The notes under the pieces are model-generated. The model worked only from the letters and a program-made list of their open reading frames with translations, made no database searches and was not told where the DNA came from. From Gammaproteobacteria bacterium (lineage in GTDB: Bacteria; Pseudomonadota; Gammaproteobacteria; DSM-16500), in NCBI GenBank assembly GCA_013286085.1, contig JABDGK010000018.1:1-41538 (forward strand): 41,538 bases of DNA, written 5' to 3'. Below are positions 33,353 to 41,538 of the stretch, one piece after another; the first letter of the stretch is position 1, and each line of letters begins with the position of its first letter. The position numbers and the translations under genes are program-made.

Positions 33353-34882
33353 TTAATGTAAATAATTTTTCAAAACCTGCATATGATAAGAAGTCGGTGT
33401 CACTCGCAAGTTATAATCGCCCCAACCATGGCCTGTACTCCAGATGGTCCAGCCAATAAAGCCATAATCTTTATCTTTCGCCGCATTATCTTGTAAATAA
33501 TTTACAAATTTAGTTAATGCAATTTGACAACTCGCACTATCACGCCCACCACCAAATTCAGTCACCATCGCTTTTAAATGATTTTTTTGCAAATAATCCG
33601 TAAAAGCAGTTAAGTTAAATCCACTATCACCTACGCTCGTTAAATCAGTCTGACACGTATCGTGCGTACCACTATAATTACTATCTAAATATTGATGTGC
33701 ATTAATAATAATTTTTGATAAATCCGTAATACCCGCTCTTGCAAAATTTTCTCGTGAAAATAACAATGCATTACTATACGAAGCATTACCATCCGTCGAT
33801 GTCCATGTCGCAGTCCACGAATGCAATCCAGACCAGGCATTTCCTTCAACTAAAATATACCCTTGATAACCTTGTTGTCGTAAGCTTTTGATCACTTGCG
33901 CTTGAATGGTAAACACAGCATCGTTAGGCACATCGACTGGCTCATTGACTAAATCTACTAAAATATAATCCATATTGATTTTTGGATCATTTTTCATGAG
34001 GGTATATAACTTTGTCCATACATCTTGATAGGTATTCGCATCTAACACCAACGTGCCATCAGGGCATTTACCATCTGCACCACAACCCGAATACTCTTGG
34101 CCAAAGATGGAATAGCGCATATACGCATGCAAATCCACTAACGCATTCACATGCGCTGATGTCAGTGTTTCCAGTAATGGTTTTAGATAAGAGAAAAAAT
34201 AATCTTGATTCAATTCGCCTTTACCGGGTCCTTCTAATTGCAAATATCCCCAACTAATTGGCACTCGCACCGTGTTCATACCGGCTTTGACAAATGCTTG
34301 TGTATCTGCCAAATCACTTTGTTTGCCATCCGCATCTTCTGCAGAAAGATTGGGAATAACAAAAGGATCAATGACTTTTCCAAATTCTAACCCTGACAAA
34401 TTAATCCCAACAAATTGCCAATTGGCATTTTGACTCGGCTCTGCTGATAAGAAATTAAAATTCGTAGCAATCGGTGTATAGCGTATACGGCCAGTAAGAT
34501 TACCATTGCCATCAATAGTGGGGTCTGTATAGGCGATATGGACACCTTGAGGTGAGCTATAATTCGCAATGGCATTCTTGTGCTGCTCATTCACACTCAA
34601 ACCCAAATACCCTAAATAAGAATTACTGACATCACAGCCTCCAAAGCGAAGCGTAGCCCCCGCATAATAAGCATTGCCGCTATATTGGTTGGCATCCACT
34701 GTTGCACCTGGTTTTAAAGCATAGGTCATTTGACCATTACCGTCTTGAATGCAGACATAAGGCTTAATTTCATGCGTACCTAGCCCTACCCCATTGATAT
34801 TATTTGTAATATTTGCCGCATAACCCACTGGCATGAAGCCTAAGCTCAACAAAATCGCAATAGAAATCGTTTTAAAACACAT
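33353..34882 (-). CDS. Secreted cellulase, glycoside hydrolase family 5
   Basis: A 509 aa protein with a signal peptide (ending GYAA, about residue 23). Residues about 25-150 look like a separate beta-rich domain with two Cys (PYVCIQDG and GGCDVS), possibly carbohydrate-binding. The GH5 TIM barrel spans about 155-505. Landmarks are MNTVRVPISWGYLQ, DLHAYMRY, VDLVNEPVD with acid/base Glu314, NAHQYLDS and MVTEFGGG with nucleophile Glu442, then IGWTIWS. The pattern resembles fungal-type endoglucanases, and Legionellaceae secrete related enzymes. Divergent from a LuxR-type regulator 86 bp away, with a palindrome between. GGAG before the ATG. Confidence 0.92.
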   Translation of the reverse strand: MCFKTISIAILLSLGFMPVGYAANITNNINGVGLGTHEIKPYVCIQDGNGQMTYALKPGATVDANQYSGNAYYAGATLRFGGCDVSNSYLGYLGLSVNEQHKNAIANYSSPQGVHIAYTDPTIDGNGNLTGRIRYTPIATNFNFLSAEPSQNANWQFVGINLSGLEFGKVIDPFVIPNLSAEDADGKQSDLADTQAFVKAGMNTVRVPISWGYLQLEGPGKGELNQDYFFSYLKPLLETLTSAHVNALVDLHAYMRYSIFGQEYSGCGADGKCPDGTLVLDANTYQDVWTKLYTLMKNDPKINMDYILVDLVNEPVDVPNDAVFTIQAQVIKSLRQQGYQGYILVEGNAWSGLHSWTATWTSTDGNASYSNALLFSRENFARAGITDLSKIIINAHQYLDSNYSGTHDTCQTDLTSVGDSGFNLTAFTDYLQKNHLKAMVTEFGGGRDSASCQIALTKFVNYLQDNAAKDKDYGFIGWTIWSTGHGWGDYNLRVTPTSYHMQVLKNYLH

Positions 34883-34934
34883 ATTTTCTCCAATATCAAC
34901 TGTTTGTGTTTTTTAATTATCCAGTATACACTAC

Positions 34935-34948
34935 CAGGTCAATACCTG
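34935..34948. promoter_or_regulatory. Palindromic operator candidate
   Basis: CAGGT-CAAT-ACCTG is a perfect 5-4-5 palindrome in the 86 bp between the cellulase and the LuxR-type gene. Its half sites match those of lux boxes, though in the inverted order and with shorter spacing. Confidence 0.45.
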
Positions 34949-34968
34949 TCATTTATACTAGGTTTTGC

Positions 34969-35691
34969 ATGAATATAACGCATTTTTCGACATTGTTAGC
35001 GAAGGCTAGCACAACACAGCAAGCTGAAAGTATTCTCAGTGCGTACCTGGCGCCGTTTGGTTTTCGCGCCTTTGCTTTTACTTATTACGCAGGCCATGTT
35101 AAATCCGGCAGAAAGCTTCGCTACCATATGGTGTCAGACACACTCCGACCCTGGCATGTCTATTATCTCGAACAAAACTATGCGGATGCAGATCGCACAC
35201 TCGAAGAAAGCCACCTCATGACATTACCTTTATGGTGGGATGTGAACGAACAACTCGCACAAGCGAAAAATAAACGCGAGCAACGTATTCGACGCGAGTC
35301 AATCGAGTTTGGAATTAATAAAGGACTCTCTATTCCAGTACACGGACCACAACATGATTTTGTGAGCCTAACACTGCATCAATTTCGTGGCGAAACTTGC
35401 TTAGAAAAATTTTCCTCGCAACAATTTGAATGGCTAGCAGCAACACATATTTATTATCATTGCATTAGAAAAATTCTCAATCTTGATAGTCAGAAATCAT
35501 CCCCTTATCGCTTAACCAACCGTGAAGAACAATGCTTGCTGTTAACAGCGCAATCATGGCGCGTTGAAACAATTGCAAAAGAATTAAAAATTAGCGCACG
35601 CACAGTGAATTTTCATATTCAAAATGCGAATAGAAAGCTGGGGACGCGCAATAAATACCAGGCAAGTCATCGTTATTTTATCGACTTTTAG
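34969..35691 (+). CDS. LuxR-type regulator (autoinducer-binding and HTH)
   Basis: A 240 aa regulator. Residues about 20-165 match the LuxR autoinducer-binding domain: RPWHVYYLEQNYADADRTL gives the Trp, Tyr and Asp positions (the usual following Pro is not kept), PLWWD supplies the second Trp, and GINKGLSIP the conserved Gly. The C-terminal HTH (about 180-240) reads RLTNREEQCLLLTAQSWRVETIAKELKISARTV in pieces. No luxI synthase is in view, so it is a solo receptor. The frame opens at 34906, but the ATG at 34969 lies just ahead of the domain. It may control itself and the divergent cellulase gene. Confidence 0.87.
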   Translation: MNITHFSTLLAKASTTQQAESILSAYLAPFGFRAFAFTYYAGHVKSGRKLRYHMVSDTLRPWHVYYLEQNYADADRTLEESHLMTLPLWWDVNEQLAQAKNKREQRIRRESIEFGINKGLSIPVHGPQHDFVSLTLHQFRGETCLEKFSSQQFEWLAATHIYYHCIRKILNLDSQKSSPYRLTNREEQCLLLTAQSWRVETIAKELKISARTVNFHIQNANRKLGTRNKYQASHRYFIDF

Positions 35692-37048
35692 GCGAGTTGT
35701 CTTTTTTTGATAATGAAGCGGCATCAACAACGGGACCTGGGGAAGGCGGCTTATGCAACCCAATAAGATTCAGCGTTGCAACATGCGAATAAGACTCACT
35801 ATCCAAACTATATCCTTCAACTAAATGCTGCTTTGCTTGAAACAACGTGATGTACTTATTAAGAATCACCCCCAGATGACCCTTGTCACGACCTTCTACC
35901 TCTAAATTACAATAGATTACGCGCAACCTGATTAACAAAGGCATATTCGCAATATCAGCTTCTGGGGAAATTAATCCAGATACAGCGCCTTCATCTTGTT
36001 GATCGCGCTCACTTGCTGGCCGACATGTATACTCTTTCAAAATAGCATTGATAGCGACATCATTATCACGACTCGCTAATAATTTGTCTAATTTTGATAA
36101 ATCACTGGCATAGTTGACAGCGGCAACAGCGCCAGATGCTAACAAATCTTTTGGCATATCATCATACTGTTGGCAGCAAAATAGATATTTATCTTTAGAA
36201 AATTCACCGAGAATATCAATCACTTTGTTATTACGTAATTCATTTAATAGTACTGCAAACAAATCAAAACGCTTCATAAAGTAACATTCAAGCAAAACTT
36301 CCACCCAAAAAACAGCATAATCTCTATTGACTGCCTCATAAGCTTTCGTCGTTTTCAAATCATTATCAACAAGCTTGGCAATATCAGCGGCTTGCACAAC
36401 AGCAGGCAGTGCTGCCACAAAGTTAAAAACTGCTTCACGAATAGCGTTTTTTTTATAGCTTGCTAGCTGTTCATCAATTAGCTCTCTATATTTACCGCTA
36501 GCAATGTCTGTCACAGCGCTCCATACCTGCAACAATTCCTCTCTATTTCTATTAACCCCCGCTCCAACTTGTGTCCACAACGTACCAAACACAAGCTCTA
36601 TATGCGATCTAACGATTTGTGCCAAAACCGATTTTTCGCGAATTTTCTGTTGGAAGGTACCCCAATCTAGCAAATTAATAATTCGCCACTGCACATATCC
36701 ATCACTCTCTAATAGTGCCGCGCAAGTCTGTGCGACAATATTTTTAACTAATTTAATTACGCGGTCAGTATCTTCGGCATTTTTAAAAATATAGCGATGC
36801 TGAGCACCATCACTCTCTTCTACTTTCATCACGCTACGCAAAGTAGGGCTACCAACAAGCGGAACATCAAGTAACAATTCATGAAATTTTTTTACTTCAG
36901 ATTCTGTGACGGTTATTCTCAGCGGATTAAATGCGCGGGTGTACTCACCATTTTTTAGTGATGCTTGGGTTTGCTCTTGATATGTTTTTTTAACAGTCTC
37001 ATCTTTACACGCTTCTGTTAAAAATCTAATTAGGTTATGACGTTGCAT
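35678..37048 (-). CDS. Hypothetical protein, possible RasGEF-like effector
   Basis: A soluble helical protein of about 456 aa. The segment VFWVEVLLECYFMKRFDLFA followed by VLLNELRNNKVIDIL (around 250-285) resembles the core of Cdc25-type RasGEF domains: a helix with C-x-x-x-x-x-F, then an AIL.GL...I.RL stretch. The upstream LVKNIVAQTCAAL could be the N-module. The match is by eye and distant. A Pro/Ser/Lys tail ends it. The frame opens at GTG 37066, but AGGATGAT before the ATG at 37048 favours that start. It overlaps the end of the convergent LuxR-type gene by 14 bases. RasGEF effectors are known in Legionella. Coding call firm, domain call tentative. Confidence 0.5.
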   Translation of the reverse strand: MQRHNLIRFLTEACKDETVKKTYQEQTQASLKNGEYTRAFNPLRITVTESEVKKFHELLLDVPLVGSPTLRSVMKVEESDGAQHRYIFKNAEDTDRVIKLVKNIVAQTCAALLESDGYVQWRIINLLDWGTFQQKIREKSVLAQIVRSHIELVFGTLWTQVGAGVNRNREELLQVWSAVTDIASGKYRELIDEQLASYKKNAIREAVFNFVAALPAVVQAADIAKLVDNDLKTTKAYEAVNRDYAVFWVEVLLECYFMKRFDLFAVLLNELRNNKVIDILGEFSKDKYLFCCQQYDDMPKDLLASGAVAAVNYASDLSKLDKLLASRDNDVAINAILKEYTCRPASERDQQDEGAVSGLISPEADIANMPLLIRLRVIYCNLEVEGRDKGHLGVILNKYITLFQAKQHLVEGYSLDSESYSHVATLNLIGLHKPPSPGPVVDAASLSKKDNSPKSR

Positions 37049-37121
37049 ATCATCCTCATTCCACACCCATCTATTATAGACCTAAAACAGAGCTTCGCCA
37101 TGGCAAATGAAGATAATCCCC

Positions 37122-37703
37122 CTATTTCGTCTCACTATTTATATGCAGCCTACACCATTCACTAAAAGTAAATCCCGGTGTATTCATCATAAAATCTTTT
37201 GGTGTTACTGTGTTTAAATTCATTTTTTTATGCATCGCATTATTGTAATCAAATGAGTAGCAAGCTTGCTTATCTTTACTATCCAGCGGCTCTACATACG
37301 CTTGCACATGTAGCTTATCTAACTTAGGATCACTCCCATACAGCGCATCAACAATGACAACCGTGAATGACACACCCACAACAGCAACTGACATGCCTAA
37401 CGGTGCGCGCTTAATATCCGCTACAGGAATTTTGGGAATGACGCCCGCTTTCTCTAGTGCAGGCATCGCGTTTACCGCTTTTTTTTCATCAATAATAATA
37501 TCTAACTTATCGCCTTTCTGTTCATACGTCACACCGACTGCTGCTAAGTTTTGCAAAAAAGCATCTTGCTTACTGCTTTTTCCACTAACAGCATTATTTT
37601 TTTCTGCCGACAGCGCTGTCTGCATGAAACAAATTGACGTTACAAAAACAACTCCAAGACCATTTACTATATTCAATAATGACGATTTAGAAAAAGTATG
37701 CAT
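37122..37703 (-). CDS. Exported hypothetical protein
   Basis: A 193 aa protein with a signal-like N-terminus (hydrophobic core GLGVVFVTSICFMQTAL, cleavage after about ALSA). Residues about 45-90 are a small alpha/beta stretch (AVGVTYEQKGDKLDIIID). A second hydrophobic segment, APLGMSVAVVGVSFTVVIVDALYG (about 101-124), could anchor the chain in the membrane or form a core. Two Cys remain near the end. AGGAG lies five bases before the ATG. Family unknown; no link to neighbours is evident. Confidence 0.65.
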   Translation of the reverse strand: MHTFSKSSLLNIVNGLGVVFVTSICFMQTALSAEKNNAVSGKSSKQDAFLQNLAAVGVTYEQKGDKLDIIIDEKKAVNAMPALEKAGVIPKIPVADIKRAPLGMSVAVVGVSFTVVIVDALYGSDPKLDKLHVQAYVEPLDSKDKQACYSFDYNNAMHKKMNLNTVTPKDFMMNTPGFTFSEWCRLHINSETK

Positions 37704-37894
37704 ATAACTCCTGATGGCTTTTGTTGTAGTAATATAAAAATATCTTCATCCTAAATAAGGCAATCTAAACCGATACATATCTATACTTTACGGCGCGGCC
37801 ACTTTTAATAATCTTCATAAAATAGTACAATAAAGAAATCAGAATTTTTAACATAAACAAGATGATATCTTATATTATTGGGGAGGGAAACAGC

Positions 37895-38044
37895 ATGAAA
37901 ACAATTTTAAAAGCGCTCACGCTTGGCTTTGCAGTTATCGCAATTGCTGCAACACTAAATGGCTGCAATACCGTAAAAGGCTTTGGCCAAGATCTCTCAG
38001 CTGGCGGCAATAGCTTGCAAAAGGCTGCTGAAGATCATAACTAA
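37895..38044 (+). CDS. Entericidin A/B-family lipoprotein
   Basis: A 49 aa lipoprotein. A short signal peptide ends in the lipobox LNGC (Cys20), followed by NTVKGFGQDLSAGGNSLQKAA, the entericidin signature here split at Gly. Entericidins are small envelope lipoproteins that act as a toxin/antidote pair in enteric bacteria; a single copy is present here. The frame opens at 37862, but GGAGG lies before the ATG at 37895. The following lipoprotein gene starts 18 bases downstream, so both are probably one operon. Confidence 0.88.
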   Translation: MKTILKALTLGFAVIAIAATLNGCNTVKGFGQDLSAGGNSLQKAAEDHN

Positions 38045-38062
38045 TAACACTGGAACAACATA

Positions 38063-38749
38063 ATGAAAAATAACCCATGGAAAGGTAACTTGATGCGCCT
38101 CACACTAAGCGCCATACTCTCTGGGTTATCTGTGATACTAACCGCTTGCGCAGAGCCTGATACCTACCTGCCTTCAAGAAGTTATGTTGTCCCCAAAAAC
38201 GGTAACAATGTTTTGCTAAGCGACTATAGCTATCAACAAACAACCGGCTACACATGCGGACCGGCTGTTATCATGTCATTACTGCATCATTACGGCAAAC
38301 TCAGTTCAGCTGAAATGAATAGAAACACAGAAGCGCGTATTGCTAGTGAAATGGGAACAAACGGTAATGGCACGGATCAAATGCACATGGTTGATTGGCT
38401 ACAAAAACACGGCTTTAGCGTGGATTATGGCCAAAATATTAGTCTCGATACGATTATGGATAATCTACATCGCCACGTACCAACCATTATTATCTGGAAT
38501 GACTGGTCAGGTCATGCCATGATGGTCGTGGGTTACCATCAACAAGGATCATCACCTGATAATGAGAAAGATATGCTACTTTTCATCGATCCGAGCTCAA
38601 GCAGTAATATCATTAACAATAACAAAACAACTTATGGGATTGATGCGCTAACTCCCAACCAACTGACATTTAACCAATTCAATGCCCGCTATTTTTTTAA
38701 TCCCAGCCATACCGCTGTGGGCATGTATATTGTAGCGGTGCCGCAATAA
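38063..38749 (+). CDS. Papain-like (C39-type) lipoprotein
   Basis: A 228 aa protein with a lipoprotein signal (lipobox LTAC, Cys29, or Cys19 if the ATG at 38093 is used, which has AAAGG before it). The rest is a papain-fold C39-like domain: QQTTGYTCGPAVIMSLLHHYG gives Cys65 with an oxyanion Gln, SGHAMMVVGYH gives His151, and LLFIDPSSS gives Asp176. Such proteins can be proteases for exported peptides or inactive binders. Its order and spacing place it in one operon with the entericidin and arfB: its TAA overlaps the arfB ATG by one base. Confidence 0.8.
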   Translation: MKNNPWKGNLMRLTLSAILSGLSVILTACAEPDTYLPSRSYVVPKNGNNVLLSDYSYQQTTGYTCGPAVIMSLLHHYGKLSSAEMNRNTEARIASEMGTNGNGTDQMHMVDWLQKHGFSVDYGQNISLDTIMDNLHRHVPTIIIWNDWSGHAMMVVGYHQQGSSPDNEKDMLLFIDPSSSSNIINNNKTTYGIDALTPNQLTFNQFNARYFFNPSHTAVGMYIVAVPQ

Positions 38750-39171
38750 TGCTGGAAATGACGCCGACAATCTCATTGCACGACGCTGAATTGCAATTTT
38801 CTTTCATTCGCTCACCGGGACCTGGCGGTCAAAATGTCAATAAAGTCGCTACCGCGGTTGTATTACGTTTTAATGTGCAGGCTTCACCGTCATTGCCGGA
38901 GGATTTTCGTGCGCGCCTACTGAATATTTTAAATAATAAATTAACGACTCAAGGTGATTTAATTATCAAAGCTAGCCGATTTCGCACCCAAGAACGCAAT
39001 AAACAAGATGCGATTGAACGGCTACGAGAATTGTTTCAACGTGCCGCTATTAAACCCAAAAAACGTAAAAAAACCAAACCCACTTTTACCTCAACACAAC
39101 GTCGTCTTGATAGCAAAAAACTGCATGCTAAAACTAAGTCACTACGACAAAATAAACCTCATCATGACTAG
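38749..39171 (+). CDS. arfB: Alternative ribosome-rescue factor ArfB
   Basis: A 140 aa peptidyl-tRNA hydrolase related to release factors. It holds the GGQ motif in SPGPGGQNVNK, with the surrounding IRSPGPGGQNVNKVATAV typical of the family. The C-terminal tail is highly basic (KPKKRKKTKP and onward) and enters the mRNA channel of stalled ribosomes. It frees ribosomes that lack a stop codon. The ATG shares its first base with the stop of the preceding gene, and a flavoprotein gene begins nine bases after its own stop. Confidence 0.95.
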   Translation: MLEMTPTISLHDAELQFSFIRSPGPGGQNVNKVATAVVLRFNVQASPSLPEDFRARLLNILNNKLTTQGDLIIKASRFRTQERNKQDAIERLRELFQRAAIKPKKRKKTKPTFTSTQRRLDSKKLHAKTKSLRQNKPHHD

Positions 39172-39180
39172 TATCTCAAT

Positions 39181-40365
39181 ATGATTCAAAAAGTAGATTG
39201 TATTATCATTGGCGCGGGCGCTGCTGGCTTGATGTGTGCGATCGAAGCGGGCAAACGTGGACGTCATGTCATTGTTCTTGATCATACGAACAAACCCGGC
39301 AAGAAAATTTTAATGTCTGGTGGCGGGCGCTGCAACTTTACCAATTACCACATTCATCCGGATCGTTATATTTCGCATAATCCACATTTTTGCAAATCAG
39401 CATTGAGTCGATACACACAATGGGACTTTATCGAGCTTGTTAAAAAGCATCATATTCCATTTCATGAAAAAACACTCGGTCAATTATTTTGTGATAACAA
39501 ATCAAAAGATATTCTCGATATGCTACTCATCGAATGCGAACAAGTGAGTGCCGATATTCGCATGAATGCCCATATCGAAAAAATTGAAAAAATCCACGAT
39601 TATCATTTTAAAATTCACAGCACGCGGGGCGATTTTCATTGCGAATCTCTCATTATAGCCAGTGGTGGATTATCCATACCGACGATGGGTGCCAGCCCTT
39701 TCGCTTACAAAATCGCGGAACAATTTAGTATTCTCTTATGGCCGACTCGGGCAGCACTCGTCCCTTTCACCCTACACCAACAGGATAAAGACAAATTTGC
39801 CGAACTTTCTGGCGTATCAATTGATTGCCTAGTCAGTAACAATGAAATTGATTTTCGTGAAAATTTATTATTTACGCACCGCGGCTTGAGCGGACCAGCC
39901 ATTTTACAAATGTCATCTTACTGGCAACCCGGCGAAGAAATTGTTATAAATATGCTACCAGAAAAAAATATATTTGATTTTTTGCAGGCGCAAAAAAAAT
40001 TATCTTCACAAAAACAACTCAACACCCTCTTATCAGAACTACTACCCAAACGTGTTGTCGATATTTTTCTGGATCCCCTTCTCGCAACGGCTAAGCTACC
40101 CACGATTGCGCAACAGGATTTAGAGCGAGTCGCAGAAACAATAAATACTTGGCGCATCAAACCAAACGGCACGGAAGGCTATCGCACAGCCGAAGTCACC
40201 TTAGGCGGTATCGATTGCGATGCACTCTCATCCAAAACCATGATGGTAAACAACGTGCCTGGCTTGTATTTTATTGGCGAGGCAGTTGATGTCACTGGGT
40301 GGTTGGGTGGCTATAACTTTCAGTGGGCGTGGTCTTCAGGATGGGCGGCTGGGCAAGTTGTTTAA
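39181..40365 (+). CDS. YhiN/HI0933-family FAD flavoprotein
   Basis: A 394 aa FAD-binding protein of the YhiN (BaiN-like) family. The start holds DCIIIGAGAAGLMCAIEAGKRG with the GAGAAG loop. Next come PGKKILMSGGGRCNFTN, a family hallmark, the middle SGGLSIPTMGASP, RGLSGPAILQMSSYW, and at the end EVTLGGID and GLYFIGEAVDVTGWLGGYNFQWAWSSG in separate segments. The length is typical. Its cellular role is not settled in any organism, although related enzymes reduce steroids. It is the last gene of the operon, nine bases after arfB. Confidence 0.93.
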   Translation: MIQKVDCIIIGAGAAGLMCAIEAGKRGRHVIVLDHTNKPGKKILMSGGGRCNFTNYHIHPDRYISHNPHFCKSALSRYTQWDFIELVKKHHIPFHEKTLGQLFCDNKSKDILDMLLIECEQVSADIRMNAHIEKIEKIHDYHFKIHSTRGDFHCESLIIASGGLSIPTMGASPFAYKIAEQFSILLWPTRAALVPFTLHQQDKDKFAELSGVSIDCLVSNNEIDFRENLLFTHRGLSGPAILQMSSYWQPGEEIVINMLPEKNIFDFLQAQKKLSSQKQLNTLLSELLPKRVVDIFLDPLLATAKLPTIAQQDLERVAETINTWRIKPNGTEGYRTAEVTLGGIDCDALSSKTMMVNNVPGLYFIGEAVDVTGWLGGYNFQWAWSSGWAAGQVV

Positions 40366-40404
40366 CGCTTGTCATGCCTACACAAGTACCATTTAAGAGT
40401 CCCT

Positions 40405-40419
40405 CCCTTTGAAAAAGGG
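40405..40419. repeat. Short hairpin, second copy of the CCCTTT/AAAGGG element
   Basis: CCCTTT and AAAGGG pair around GAA. The 16-base core is identical to the hairpin at about 22525-22540. It lies just after the operon end and could also act as a terminator. The rest of this 286 bp gap shows nothing further. Confidence 0.5.
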
Positions 40420-40651
40420 GTTCTTCCGACAATTGTGTGGGTAATCCGCTAAGCTCTCTCACCTAGCCATTATTAATTCCCCTTTGGCTATGATCGGCGG
40501 CGCTGCTGCACAAATATACACTATTAAATCAATAAGTTACAAGCTATTTACTGTAGAGATAGTGCTCAACATATCCAGTATAAAGTTGCGCATATATTGT
40601 TCGATATGATATCATAGCGCATCAAATAAATTCTCATGCAAGAGGTTAATG

Positions 40652-41538
40652 ATGTCATCTGTTCGCCACGAACCGGAAAACACACAACAAGAAGAAAGAC
40701 CTGATTTGATTATTCCCATCAACAATGAGCGCAATCAGGGGTATCTCAGTTGGAACATCAACACATTAACATCGAATGCACGCTATAGATACACACAAGC
40801 TCAAGCCTTAGGAATTGCCTTCAAGTTCATCTATAGGTCGAAAGATGCTGCAATCTTAAGTCGTGTTAATCGTCACTTGAATACACTCTTTCAGCAAAAC
40901 TTGGATCGTGTCAAACCTTGTCATGAAATAAGAAAACATGTTTTTTATGCTGGCCAATTGAAAGAATTAGAAGTTTATATAAGAAAAAATCCTGCGGTTT
41001 TATTAGAAACGTTTAACATTAATGATATGCAATGCACCCTAGTTGAATTAGCGGTCATAGGATTAGATCAAACCATCAGAGATAGTAACGGCGCCATCCT
41101 GAGTGAAGGTATAGCAGAAAAATTATTGCAACTACACGAAGAGCTGGAAAGACAACAAGTACTACCACCAGGCAGCCACAGCCAAGCTTTGGAAAAAGCG
41201 AATCGTGCAAGCCTACATGAAACAGCAGAAAAAAGAGCAATACGCGAAACTAATAACGTCGCCGCTTTGGAACAACTTTTTGATGCATTTATAGGAAGTC
41301 CTAATGATACCCAACAAGTAAAAAGCCAAAAAATCACAACTGCGGTAGATACTTTTAAAGGATTTGTGAAAAACCTGAAGCAGCAGATGACCACTAACAG
41401 CATCATGACAACTAACAAATATCATGTGAATTTAATCCACTTAGTTGCTTCTGCATTTCATGCATTATCTAGAAGAGGTGGATCATTAGAGGGTCATTGG
41501 TATGGGGCACTAGGTGATCGATTTTGCTTCGAAGCCAT
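40652..41538 (+). CDS. Effector-like hypothetical protein, truncated by the window edge
   Basis: An open frame from the ATG at 40652 (AGAGG upstream; a second ATG lies directly before it at 40649) to the last base, 295 codons without a stop, so the gene continues beyond the window. The product is soluble, charged and helical. A stretch around residue 92-110, FYAGQLKELEVYIRKNPAVL, looks like a divergent ankyrin-like repeat. The following NDMQCTLVELAVIGLDQTI fits the next helix pair. This architecture is common in large Legionellales effectors. A Gln/Glu-rich helix (LLQLHEELERQQ) comes later. Function unknown. Confidence 0.7.
   Translation, partial: MSSVRHEPENTQQEERPDLIIPINNERNQGYLSWNINTLTSNARYRYTQAQALGIAFKFIYRSKDAAILSRVNRHLNTLFQQNLDRVKPCHEIRKHVFYAGQLKELEVYIRKNPAVLLETFNINDMQCTLVELAVIGLDQTIRDSNGAILSEGIAEKLLQLHEELERQQVLPPGSHSQALEKANRASLHETAEKRAIRETNNVAALEQLFDAFIGSPNDTQQVKSQKITTAVDTFKGFVKNLKQQMTTNSIMTTNKYHVNLIHLVASAFHALSRRGGSLEGHWYGALGDRFCFEA

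Noticed and set aside
1-41538. CRISPR arrays, tRNA and rRNA genes
   Set aside because: I found no regularly spaced direct repeats, no cloverleaf-like sequence with a recognisable T-loop, and no rRNA signatures by eye.

Overview
The window reads as an AT-rich gammaproteobacterial chromosome fragment, most likely from an intracellular or amoeba-associated member of the order Legionellales (Coxiella, Aquicella, Rickettsiella or Berkiella-like). The assignment is inference. It rests on housekeeping genes of gammaproteobacterial type (greB, arfB, a YhiN-type flavoprotein, an entericidin), on many orphan 150-930 aa proteins with eukaryote-like or host-targeting motifs, on an ankyrin protein, and on a secreted GH5 cellulase. 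I see no rRNA, tRNA or CRISPR array.

Layout. 1-7,500: on the minus strand, an orphan membrane protein, an orphan 186 aa protein with a clear promoter, a flavin monooxygenase coupled to an alpha/beta hydrolase that is cut by an in-frame TGA, and a 917 aa WD-like protein whose 5' end looks one base out of frame. 7,500-16,000: mostly candidate secreted effectors and envelope proteins. They include a 244 aa protein with a PPPY motif, a large beta-rich exported protein, a TM2-domain protein, a protein ending in a CaaX-type box (CSIM), a papain-like protease candidate with a CGCC patch, and a peptide-deformylase-like protein that has lost its metal ligands. 16,000-18,900: a broken SnoaL-like gene, a small secreted protein, a BON-domain protein, an ankyrin protein and greB.

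18,900-23,430 is the most striking part. A 373 bp element with perfect 62 bp inverted ends lies next to a minus-strand cassette. Read 5' to 3', the cassette encodes a secreted beta-helix-like protein, a 62 aa precursor peptide with a double-glycine leader, a radical SAM enzyme with a degenerate C-terminal cysteine region, and a peptidase-C39 ABC exporter. This is a complete RiPP (ribosomally made, modified peptide) production and export cassette, although its exporter is frameshifted at a run of nine A residues. The proposed order of action is: the radical SAM enzyme modifies the precursor, the C39 domain cuts after Gly-Gly, and the exporter releases the core peptide.

23,700-28,000: a small secreted protein, a 2OG-Fe(II) oxygenase, an HdeD-type membrane protein followed by a TonB-like protein, and a HAD-like effector candidate. 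28,000-31,500: a 933 aa kinase-like effector candidate and a 159 aa protein starting with a Cys-Cys patch. 31,500-33,250: a methyltransferase and flavoprotein pair of the kind found in type III polyketide loci, but with no synthase beside it. 33,350-35,700: a GH5 cellulase divergent from a solo LuxR-type regulator with a palindrome between them. 35,700-41,538: a possible RasGEF-like protein, an exported protein, an entericidin, a papain-like lipoprotein, arfB, a YhiN-type flavoprotein and a further effector-like gene that runs off the right edge.

Intergenic spaces carry many hairpins and short repeated elements, and three or four genes are broken. This fits a host-adapted genome rich in accessory DNA, though some single-base disruptions could be sequencing errors. 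All function calls come from reading motifs by eye; no database search was possible.
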